This document shows, piece by piece, positions 1-5,770 of a DNA stretch of 9,083 nucleotides; position 1 is the first letter of the stretch; every line of letters begins with the position of its first letter. Location: positions 1 through 9,083 of the forward strand of contig SKNE01000231.1 in assembly GCA_007120675.1 (NCBI GenBank), written 5' to 3'. The notes beneath the pieces are model-generated. The model made no database searches. It was not told the origin of the DNA and saw only the letters and a program-made list of their open reading frames with translations. Both the position numbers and the translations under genes were made by a program. Origin of the DNA: Bacteroidales bacterium (GTDB lineage Bacteria; Bacteroidota; Bacteroidia; Bacteroidales; UBA7960).

Positions 1-136
1 GATCGTACACATGATCCTGCGCCTCCACCGCCTGAAAGTCATCCCCGGCGTCGAAACGGAGGATGGAAACTACAACAGCAATGATCAGGAGGGGAATGGC
101 AACGAACAGGAAATGTCTTCTTCGTTGTTTGCTCAT
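1..136 (-). CDS. N-terminal fragment of an unidentified membrane-anchored or exported protein
   Basis: Leftward reading frame from an ATG at 136-134, open through the window edge; 45 residues are visible. The start is MSKQRRR, a basic stretch, followed by about 18 hydrophobic residues (roughly 9-26, FLFVAIPLLIIAVVVSIL) and then an acidic polar region (RFDAGDDFQAVEAQDH). This is the usual layout of a signal anchor or uncleaved signal peptide with the rest of the protein outside the cytoplasm. No lipobox cysteine is present. A Bacteroidota -7 promoter box lies at 167-174 on the same strand, 31 bases before the ATG. The gene is divergent from holB. The family cannot be named from this fragment. 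The opposite strand is also open here, but its product has low complexity and no recognisable features, whereas this frame has a membrane segment and a correctly placed promoter. Confidence 0.7.
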   Translation of the reverse strand, partial: MSKQRRRHFLFVAIPLLIIAVVVSILRFDAGDDFQAVEAQDHVYD

Positions 137-156
137 GAAGCAGTGAATTCGTTCAT
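133..156 (-). other. Possible seven-codon upstream ORF overlapping the next start
   Basis: On the minus strand an ATG at 156-154 opens the short frame MNEFTAS, which ends in a TGA at 135-133. That stop overlaps the ATG of the membrane-protein gene as ATGA. The predicted transcription start (about 7 bases past the -7 box, near 160) would put this ATG almost at the 5' end of the mRNA. The arrangement would suit translational coupling, but an ORF this short can arise by chance, and no expression can be inferred. Confidence 0.2.
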
Positions 157-166
157 AAAAAGTCCG

Positions 167-174
167 CAAAGGTA
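167..174 (-). promoter_or_regulatory. Bacteroidota -7 box for the leftward gene
   Basis: On the minus strand this reads TACCTTTG, matching the phylum consensus TAnnTTTG recognised by the primary sigma factor. It lies 31 bases before the ATG at 136. I do not find a good TTTG -33 element at the usual 19-21 base spacing, so the promoter may be weak or may depend on an activator. The direct repeats at 202-223 would be a possible site for one. Confidence 0.5.
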
Positions 175-201
175 CAAAATGTTTCTCAATATGCCTGATT
201 T

Positions 202-223
202 TAAAACAAGCTGTAAAACAAGC
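202..223. repeat. 10-bp direct repeat with 12-bp period, possible operator
   Basis: TAAAACAAGC occurs at 202-211 and again, identical, at 214-223, separated by TG. The 12-base period approaches one to one and a quarter helical turns, so two protein subunits could sit on nearly the same DNA face. Relative to the predicted leftward start near 160 the repeats lie at about -42 to -63, a position typical of activator sites. No protein can be named. Confidence 0.35.
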
Positions 224-352
224 ATTTATCCTTTCGGACGAAAAACCTATGTTAGCATAACGACAAAAGGAACACCCTGGTATACGTCTTTGTTCACATC
301 CTGGTTACAATCGGTTTGTCAATCCGGGTGGTTTTGCACTGATCAGATGGTA

Positions 353-443
353 ATGGGAGCCGCTTCGCTTTCCCATGAACCGAGCCACCACCAGGCTTTC
401 TTTACTGGGTGTTGAGGGTTGCGGTGGTGAGCTCACGCTCACC
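353..443. other. Hairpin-rich segment with mutually exclusive folds
   Basis: Three inverted repeats lie in 91 bases. Hairpin A pairs 353-358 (ATGGGA) with 371-376 (TCCCAT) and continues as GC/GC after a two-base bulge, with loop 361-366. Hairpin B pairs GAGCCACCACC (382-392) with GGTGGTGAGCTC (423-434): 11 pairs with one bulged A at 430. Hairpin C pairs GGTGAGC (426-432) with GCTCACC (437-443) around a four-base loop. B and C share bases 426-432, so they exclude each other. No T-tract follows, so none looks like a simple terminator. The segment lies upstream of the predicted holB promoter, so it would be in the holB leader only if an upstream promoter is used. It could instead be protein-binding DNA, an unknown small RNA or a decayed sequence. 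The rest of 224-352 shows nothing I can assign. Confidence 0.3.
363..379 (+). repeat. 17-bp direct repeat, upstream copy
   Basis: CTTCGCTTTCCCATGAA here is identical to 517-533, 154 bases downstream. The match extends two more bases to the left with one mismatch (cg versus ca). This copy forms the loop end and 3' arm of hairpin A. An exact 17-base match over this distance is not expected by chance. Confidence 0.6.
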
Positions 444-458
444 GATTGAATAAAACTG

Positions 459-489
459 TTTCAAGCGCAATTTATTTCACGTATATTTG
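459..489 (+). promoter_or_regulatory. Predicted holB promoter
   Basis: The -7 box TATATTTG (482-489) matches TAnnTTTG. The sequence TTTC at 459-462, one base off the TTTG -33 element, lies exactly 19 bases upstream, the normal spacing for this phylum. Transcription would start near 495 and leave a leader of about 30 bases before the ATG at 529. This is the most complete promoter in the window. Confidence 0.55.
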
Positions 490-516
490 TCCAATAACAA
501 GGCACAGGAAGAAACA

Positions 517-533
517 CTTCGCTTTCCCATGAA
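517..533 (+). repeat. 17-bp direct repeat, copy over the holB start codon
   Basis: This is the second copy of CTTCGCTTTCCCATGAA. Its ATG (529-531) is the likely holB start codon. The 5' arm of hairpin A (353-360, ATGGGAGC) is complementary to GCTTTCCCAT at 521-530, allowing the same bulge as in hairpin A, so RNA from the upstream segment could in principle pair over the holB start. Confidence 0.6.
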
Positions 534-1662
534 ATTTTCAGATGTCATTGGTCACAAGCAGATTAAGCAGCGACTGATACAGCACGTCAATCAAAAGCGG
601 ATCGGGCACGCACAATTGTTTTTGGGCACCAACGACACCGGTGCCCTGGCCCTGGCCCTGGCTTTTGCGGGCTATATTCAGTGTCGCGACCGGGGCGAGC
701 AGGATGCCTGTGGCAAGTGTCCCGCTTGTCTAAAGATGGACAAGCTGATCCATCCCGACCTGCATTTTTTCTTTCCCACGGCACCCAACCAGGAGCATAA
801 GAAAGATGTCAGCAGCAAGCTGTTCATGGCACGATGGCGGGAGCAGTTACTGGACAGCCCCTATTTTACCCACTTCCAGTGGCTCAACAAGCTGGGTGTG
901 GAGAACAAGCAGGCTTTCATCAATGCGGAGGACTGCAACGACATCATCCGGGCACTGGGTGTAAAGAGCTATGAGAGCCCTTATCGCATCGTGTTGATCT
1001 ACATGGTGGAAAAGCTTTTCTACGCAGCGGCTCCAAAGCTGTTGAAGGTGTTGGAGGAGCCACCCGGAAACACCCTGTTTTTGATGGTGTCTGAAAACAG
1101 GGACCGCATCCTGAACACCATTCTGTCGCGCACACAGGTGATCAAGCTTCCCTTGCCGGACGAGGCATCGCTGGTCCGAACCCTGGTTGAGCGATATGGT
1201 GTTGAGGCCAAAACTGCGCAGCACCTGGCCTTCCTGACAGGCGGCGCCCTCTCTGAGTCACTCAGGATATACCAGCAGGACGAAGAGCAGCTGGCCGACT
1301 TCGAGTCCTTCAGGGAGTGGATGCGCTCCTGCTACAAGGGGGATGCGGCCAGGATCATCAAGTGGGTGGAAAGCACGGCCCAGTCCGGCCGGGAAAAACA
1401 AAAATCATTTTTTCAGTATGGGCTGAAAATGTTCAGGATGTGCCTGCTAAATAACTACGGTGCAGGAGAGCTGATCCGCATTGAGGGCGAAGAGGAGGAT
1501 TTTATCCACAAATTCTCCCCCTTCGTGAACCATGGCAATGCCCTGCAGATTGTGGACTCCTTCAACCAGGGCATCCTGCACCTGGAGCGCAACGCCAATG
1601 CAAAGATCTTGTTTACAGACCTTTCATTCACACTTCACAGGCTGATGCGCCAAAGCGCCTGA
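529..1662 (+). CDS. holB: DNA polymerase III delta' subunit (clamp loader)
   Basis: A 377-residue clamp-loader subunit of the AAA+ superfamily, which helps the tau/gamma-delta complex load the sliding clamp. It starts MKFSDVIGHKQIKQRL, typical of this family in Bacteroidota. A zinc-binding knuckle is formed by C52, C61, C64 and C67 (ending CGKCPAC). The nucleotide loop is degenerate: GTNDTG at 33-38 is followed by ALAL, with no Walker A lysine, as expected for a non-hydrolysing delta' subunit. LLKVLEEPP lies at 171-179. The usual SRC motif is SRTQ at 200-203; to my knowledge, T in place of C is common in this phylum. The frame is open back to a TTG at 487, but that codon overlaps the promoter and the added residues are not family-like, so the ATG at 529 is preferred. 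ricT follows after 55 bases, the same holB-ricT order as in Bacillus subtilis (holB-yaaT). Confidence 0.92.
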   Translation: MKFSDVIGHKQIKQRLIQHVNQKRIGHAQLFLGTNDTGALALALAFAGYIQCRDRGEQDACGKCPACLKMDKLIHPDLHFFFPTAPNQEHKKDVSSKLFMARWREQLLDSPYFTHFQWLNKLGVENKQAFINAEDCNDIIRALGVKSYESPYRIVLIYMVEKLFYAAAPKLLKVLEEPPGNTLFLMVSENRDRILNTILSRTQVIKLPLPDEASLVRTLVERYGVEAKTAQHLAFLTGGALSESLRIYQQDEEQLADFESFREWMRSCYKGDAARIIKWVESTAQSGREKQKSFFQYGLKMFRMCLLNNYGAGELIRIEGEEEDFIHKFSPFVNHGNALQIVDSFNQGILHLERNANAKILFTDLSFTLHRLMRQSA

Positions 1663-1685
1663 CCGGCAAACATCCGAATTTTTGC

Positions 1686-1693
1686 TACCTTTG
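1686..1693 (+). promoter_or_regulatory. -7 box upstream of ricT
   Basis: TACCTTTG, followed by CAGGG, lies in the holB-ricT gap, 24 bases before the ATG at 1718. It matches TAnnTTTG. No clear -33 element is found 19 bases upstream, where the sequence is CCGG. It would give ricT and the genes after it their own start in addition to read-through from holB. Confidence 0.4.
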
Positions 1694-1717
1694 CAGGGCT
1701 GGACGGCTGCATTTAGG

Positions 1718-2932
1718 ATGCACCGCCAGTTCATTTTGCCAGCTAATTCTTTTGTTTTGGAAAAGGACCATCAACAACCATTTTTATCCAGGGGCTGCCA
1801 TTGCGCGCCACAGCCACACACACGCCAGCTGGACGTGTTCAGGCACTCCTGCAATAAGCTGGACAGCTTCGACTGGCTGCAGCACATAAAGCCCGCAGAG
1901 TCATACTCCTCTTCGAACATTGTGGAAGTGCGGTTCAAGAACAGCCGGAAAGACTTTTTCCGTGCGTCGCCCGACATGGATCTGCAAACCGGTGATATCG
2001 TCGCCGTGGAGGCATCCCCGGGCCACGACATTGGCATTGTCACCCTGACCGGTGAGATCGTCAAGCTCCAGATGAAGAGCAAACAGCCCAAGCTGACCGA
2101 TGATGAGTTAAAGCGGGTATACCGTAAGGCCAAGGTGTCGGACATTGAAAAATGGGTCACTGCCGTCAGGCAGGAGGATTCAACCATGTACCGCTCGCGC
2201 GATATCGCCCGCTCGCTGAACCTGGAAATGAAGATCAGTGACGTGGAGTACCAGGGCGACCGAACCAAGGCCATTTTTTACTATACCGCCGACGACAGGG
2301 TAGACTTTCGTGAACTCATTCGGGTGCTGGCAGATGCCTTTGGTGTACGCATCGAGATGCGGCAGATAGGTATGCGCCAGGAGGCCAGTCGACTGGGAGG
2401 CATTGGTTCATGTGGACGCGAGCTGTGCTGCGCCACCTGGCTGACCCGTTTTCGCTCCGTCTCCACCAATAGCGCACGAACCCAGCAGCTGTCATTGAAC
2501 CCGCAAAAGCTGGCCGGCCAGTGCAGCAAGCTGAAGTGCTGCATCAACTACGAAAACCATTGTTACCAGGACCTGCTGAAGGGTTTTCCGGACACGGAGA
2601 CAGAGCTGGCAACAAAAAAGGGGGTAGCCATCTGCCAGAAAACGGATGTGTTGAAGGGACAGATGGCTTATTCTTACAAGGATCACCCCGGGCAGATGAT
2701 CGTACTCAGTGTGCAACGGGTGCAGGAAATCATCGCCATGAATGCCAACAACCAGCAGCCTGAAGAGCTCCTGGATGGCACAGAAGCCCTTGATACGGAT
2801 ACCCAGCAAGGACTGCCGTCAGACAACAGCCTGGAAGACAGCCTCACCCGTTTTGACAAGCCACAGAAAAAGAAAAAAGGCAGGAGGAGAAAAAAGAGGG
2901 GCTTCAGCGGCAAAAAAGCCAGCGCAAATTAG
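1718..2932 (+). CDS. ricT: PSP1-domain iron-sulfur protein RicT (YaaT family)
   Basis: A 404-residue protein of the PSP1/RicT family. In Bacillus, RicT forms an Fe-S-containing complex with RicA and RicF that assists RNase Y in mRNA maturation; the partner in Bacteroidota is not known to me. The N-terminus has cysteines C27, C29 and C45, the last in HSCNKLDSFDWL, a conserved entry motif. The PSP1 core follows from about residue 68 (VEVRFKNSRK, then VAVEASPGHDIGIVTLTGE). The cysteine-rich part has C232, C237 and C238 (GSCGRELCC), then FRSVSTNSARTQQLSLNPQK, then C269, C274 and C275 (QCSKLKCCINYE). The tail is strongly basic (KKKKGRRRKKRG). The ATG at 1718 sits just after a -7 box; the first 25 or so residues are not conserved in type, so a TTG at 1757 is possible. 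gldH begins 16 bases after the stop. Confidence 0.9.
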   Translation: MHRQFILPANSFVLEKDHQQPFLSRGCHCAPQPHTRQLDVFRHSCNKLDSFDWLQHIKPAESYSSSNIVEVRFKNSRKDFFRASPDMDLQTGDIVAVEASPGHDIGIVTLTGEIVKLQMKSKQPKLTDDELKRVYRKAKVSDIEKWVTAVRQEDSTMYRSRDIARSLNLEMKISDVEYQGDRTKAIFYYTADDRVDFRELIRVLADAFGVRIEMRQIGMRQEASRLGGIGSCGRELCCATWLTRFRSVSTNSARTQQLSLNPQKLAGQCSKLKCCINYENHCYQDLLKGFPDTETELATKKGVAICQKTDVLKGQMAYSYKDHPGQMIVLSVQRVQEIIAMNANNQQPEELLDGTEALDTDTQQGLPSDNSLEDSLTRFDKPQKKKKGRRRKKRGFSGKKASAN

Positions 2933-2948
2933 TTCTTATACCACTTCC

Positions 2949-3422
2949 ATGAAAGCATTGCGGCATTTGCTATTATCAGGTCTCCCGGCCTTACTGCTGT
3001 TTTGCCAGGGCTGCCGGTCCGATGTCGTATTCCAGGAGCAACAAACCCTGCCCTCCGAAGGCTGGCACTACCGGGACTGCATCCACCTTGAAGCGGAAAT
3101 ATACGACAGCCTCTCTTTGCACAGGCTGTACCTGGACGTGCGCAATACCACGGACTACGCTTACAGCAACCTGTTTATCTTCCTGGACATCGACTTTCCC
3201 GACGACATGCTGCTGCGCGACACCATCGCCTGCATCCTGGCCGACCGGCGCGGTCGCTGGACTGGCAGCGGGATCGGGAACATACGCTCGAACCGTTTCC
3301 TCTTCCGCGACGATGTGTGGTTTCCTTACGGCGGCACCTATCGCTTCAGCATTTGTCACGGAATGCGCTACGAAGTGCTGGTAGGGATCTCTGAGGTGGG
3401 CATCCGGATTGAAAAAAAATAA
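2949..3422 (+). CDS. gldH: Gliding motility lipoprotein GldH
   Basis: A 157-residue lipoprotein. In Flavobacterium johnsoniae GldH is needed for gliding and contributes to T9SS function, but homologs also occur in non-gliding Bacteroidota, so its presence does not prove motility. The N-terminus is MKALRHLLLSGLP, then a hydrophobic core ending LLLFCQGC. The likely lipid-bearing cysteine is C22 (QG before it); C19 is an alternative. The mature part has the family signatures WHYRD, a beta-rich central region (YLDVRNTTDYAYSNLFIFLD), DVWFPYGGTYRFSICHGMR and the ending LVGISEVGIRIEKK. The length is normal for the family. The same frame is open back to 2742 inside ricT, but the ATG followed by a lipoprotein signal fixes the start at 2949. 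It sits between ricT and pbp1A, probably as one transcript. Confidence 0.9.
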   Translation: MKALRHLLLSGLPALLLFCQGCRSDVVFQEQQTLPSEGWHYRDCIHLEAEIYDSLSLHRLYLDVRNTTDYAYSNLFIFLDIDFPDDMLLRDTIACILADRRGRWTGSGIGNIRSNRFLFRDDVWFPYGGTYRFSICHGMRYEVLVGISEVGIRIEKK

Positions 3423-3423
3423 T

Positions 3424-3450
3424 AAAAGGCGCCCCGCTGCGTTTTTTTTT
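3424..3450 (+). terminator. Weak terminator-like or attenuator-like T-tract
   Basis: Two bases after the gldH stop, a GC-rich stretch (GGCGCCCCGCTGCG) is followed by nine T (3442-3450). Only a poor stem can be drawn: AAAA (3424-3427) with TTTT and CGC (3430-3432) with GCG (3439-3441), with two G bulged. It might lower transcription into pbp1A but is unlikely to stop it fully. I see no clear new promoter before pbp1A. Confidence 0.25.
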
Positions 3451-3469
3451 ACAAGTCACCTTCATCCTT

Positions 3470-5725
3470 ATGACAAAAAAGAAGTCGAAAAAAAATCGAT
3501 ACACCCTTTGGTTCTGGCTGCTCTTCTCCACGCCTCCCGTACTGGCATTACTCTTGTTTTTCACCATATCGGCGGGCCTCTGGGGCTTCATGCCATCCTT
3601 TGAGGAACTTGAAAATCCAAGAAGCAACCTGGCCAGCGAGATCTATTCGGCAGATGGGGAGCTGATGGGCACTTTTTATATCCACAACCGTTCCAATGTC
3701 CAATTTGAGGAACTGTCACCCAACATCGTCAACGCCCTGCTGGCCACAGAAGACATACGCTTTCACTATCACTCGGGGGTGGACATACGCAGCATCTTCA
3801 GGGTGCTCATAAGAAACATCATAGGTGGTCAGCGAAGTGCGGGAGGTGGCAGCACGCTCAGTCAGCAGCTGGCAAAGAACCTTTTTCCCCGCCAGGAAAA
3901 CCCCTCCTTCGCACAGATCGTCATCATCAAGCTCAAGGAATGGGTCACCGCCGCCAGGCTGGAGCGCAACTACACCAAGGATGAGATCATTGCCATGTAC
4001 CTCAACACGGTTGATTTTGGCAGTCACGCCTTTGGTATCAAGCTGGCCGCAAAAACCTACTTTAACACGGAGCCTGAAGAGCTGAAGGTTGAAGAGGCCG
4101 CGCTGCTGGTGGGACTGCTAAAGGCGCCCTCGTGGTATCACCCCATCCGGAATCCCGGGCGTGCCCTCAGCCGCCGGCAGGTGGTCCTTAACCAGATGGC
4201 CCGCTACGGCTACATCGGCATCGAAGAGCTTGACTCCCTCCGGATGATCCCCCTTGATATGTCCCGTTTCCAGATACAGGACCACCATACCGGCATAGGT
4301 ACCTATTTCCGGGAGCACCTTCGCAGCGAGCTCAGGCAGTGGAGCCGCACATATACCAAGCCCGACGGGAGCCATTATGACATCTACCGGGACGGACTCA
4401 GGATCTACACCACCATCGACTCCCGCATGCAGCAACACGCAGAAGAAGCGGTCAGGGAGCACATGGCAGGCTACCTGCAGCCAACCTTTTTTCGCCACTG
4501 GCGGGGCTATACCAACGCACCTTACGACACCAACCTGAGCCGCCAGCAGGTGGAGGAAAACATCCAGCGTACCATCAGGCGCTCAGACCGCCACAGGAGC
4601 CTGCGCCAACAGGGCCTTTCCGAACGGGAGATCATGGACAACTTCAGGGAGCCCGTGCCCATGCGCATCTTTTCCTGGGAGGGGGACATCGACACCATCA
4701 TGTCGCCCCTGGACTCCATATGGTACTACAAGAACTTCCTTCATACGGGCATGATGGCCGTAGAACCCCATACGGGACACGTAAAAGCTTACGTGGGGGG
4801 GATTGACTTCAGACATTTTAAGTTTGACCACGTGACGGGCATCAGGCGACAGGTGGGCTCCGTTTTCAAACCCTTCCTCTACACCCTGGCCATGCAGGAG
4901 GGTGAGTTCGGCCCCTGCACCCAGGTGCCTAACACCCCAGTGAGCTTCGAGCTGTGGGACGGCACCCTGTGGACACCCAAAAACTCAAGCGACGACAGGG
5001 AGGGGGAAATGGTCACCCTCCAGTGGGCCCTGGCCAACTCGGTCAACTACATTTCTGCCTACCTGATGCGGCGCTATTCGCCCGAGGCCCTCATAAGGCT
5101 GGTGCGCCGGATGGGAGTAGCCAGTCCCATTGACCCGGTCTACGCCATCGCCCTCGGCACACCGGACCTGTCGGTATACGAGATCGTCGGAGCCAATGCC
5201 ACCTACGCCAACAAAGGGGTGTACATCGAACCTTCCTTCATCACACGGATAGAAGACCAAAACGGCAACCTCATAGAAGCCTTTGTGCCGCACCGTGAAG
5301 AGGCAGTCAACGAAAACACCGCCTGGCTGATGCTGGAGCTCATGAAGGGGGTTGTCTTAGAGGGTACCGGCCGGCGTCTGAGGCTTCGTTACGGCTTTGA
5401 GCACCCCATTGCCGGCAAGACGGGAACCACCCAAAGCAACTCTGACGGCTGGTTTGTGGGGATCACACCCGACCTGGTGGCTGGCGTCTGGGTGGGCGGC
5501 GAAGACCGTGGCATCCGGTTTCGCGACCTGAGCCTGGGACAGGGTGCCAACATGGCACTGCCCATATGGGCCAAGTTCATGACACGGGTGTACGATGATG
5601 AAAGCCTGGATATCAGCATGGGCGACTTTGAAGCCCCCCTGAACCCGCCGCCGCTGGAAACAGACTGCTCCAAGGTGGAGCAGAGGGAAACACCCCGTGA
5701 TTATTTCCGGCGCGAGATCTTCTGA
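3470..5725 (+). CDS. Class A penicillin-binding protein 1A (bifunctional peptidoglycan synthase)
   Basis: A 751-residue inner-membrane enzyme that polymerises lipid II into glycan chains and cross-links the stem peptides. A basic cytoplasmic start (MTKKKSKKNR) is followed by one membrane segment at about 13-40. The glycosyltransferase 51 domain shows every motif: ATEDIRFHYHSG with catalytic E94, GGGSTLSQQLAKNL (125-138), KLKEWVTAARLE with E157, then EIIAMYLN, AAKTYFN and EEAALLVGLLKAPS. The transpeptidase domain has the active serine in GSVFKPF (S464, K467), SVN at 524-526 and KTGTT from K650. No catalytic residue is missing, and the length is usual for Bacteroidota PBP1A (mrcA/ponA type). 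gldH ends 47 bases upstream and porZ starts 45 bases downstream. The T-tract between gldH and this gene may tune its expression. Confidence 0.95.
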   Translation: MTKKKSKKNRYTLWFWLLFSTPPVLALLLFFTISAGLWGFMPSFEELENPRSNLASEIYSADGELMGTFYIHNRSNVQFEELSPNIVNALLATEDIRFHYHSGVDIRSIFRVLIRNIIGGQRSAGGGSTLSQQLAKNLFPRQENPSFAQIVIIKLKEWVTAARLERNYTKDEIIAMYLNTVDFGSHAFGIKLAAKTYFNTEPEELKVEEAALLVGLLKAPSWYHPIRNPGRALSRRQVVLNQMARYGYIGIEELDSLRMIPLDMSRFQIQDHHTGIGTYFREHLRSELRQWSRTYTKPDGSHYDIYRDGLRIYTTIDSRMQQHAEEAVREHMAGYLQPTFFRHWRGYTNAPYDTNLSRQQVEENIQRTIRRSDRHRSLRQQGLSEREIMDNFREPVPMRIFSWEGDIDTIMSPLDSIWYYKNFLHTGMMAVEPHTGHVKAYVGGIDFRHFKFDHVTGIRRQVGSVFKPFLYTLAMQEGEFGPCTQVPNTPVSFELWDGTLWTPKNSSDDREGEMVTLQWALANSVNYISAYLMRRYSPEALIRLVRRMGVASPIDPVYAIALGTPDLSVYEIVGANATYANKGVYIEPSFITRIEDQNGNLIEAFVPHREEAVNENTAWLMLELMKGVVLEGTGRRLRLRYGFEHPIAGKTGTTQSNSDGWFVGITPDLVAGVWVGGEDRGIRFRDLSLGQGANMALPIWAKFMTRVYDDESLDISMGDFEAPLNPPPLETDCSKVEQRETPRDYFRREIF

Positions 5726-5749
5726 CGAAGGTCAAAAGTGTTGATCCAT

Positions 5750-5757
5750 TACCTTTG
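5750..5757 (+). promoter_or_regulatory. -7 box upstream of porZ
   Basis: TACCTTTG in the 45-base gap between pbp1A and porZ, 13 bases before the ATG at 5771. It matches TAnnTTTG. No proper -33 element lies 19 bases upstream, where the sequence is GAAG. The predicted leader would be very short, only a few bases. It may give porZ-recO a start independent of pbp1A. Confidence 0.4.
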
Positions 5758-5770
5758 AATGCACTGATTC

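Noticed and set aside
11..415. A 134-codon plus-strand open frame at the left end
   Set aside because: It runs antisense to the leftward gene with a membrane segment, has low-complexity Asn/Glu/Gly-rich content, ends in an AT-rich region full of control signals, and resembles no family.
426..443. GGTGAGC/GCTCACC hairpin as an intrinsic terminator
   Set aside because: No T-tract follows on either strand, and it lies between divergent genes where no transcript is expected to end.
487..528. TTG at 487 as the holB start, adding 14 residues
   Set aside because: The codon overlaps the predicted -7 box (482-489), so it would lie upstream of the transcript. The ATG at 529 gives the normal family N-terminus.
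529..730. Loss of the Walker A lysine in holB as a sign of decay
   Set aside because: Delta' subunits commonly have degenerate ATP-binding loops. The zinc cysteines and other motifs are intact.
847..1224. Antisense open frames of 60-180 codons inside the six genes
   Set aside because: They lie opposite clearly conserved proteins, follow the codon bias of the sense strand and show no domain features or promoters.
2742..2948. A longer gldH or an overlapping gene starting inside ricT, or a frameshifted RicT-GldH fusion at the A-rich tract near 2867-2905
   Set aside because: The frame is open, but the upstream translation is not protein-like, GldH needs its lipoprotein signal at the N-terminus, and a fusion would need a +1 shift that the A-runs do not favour.
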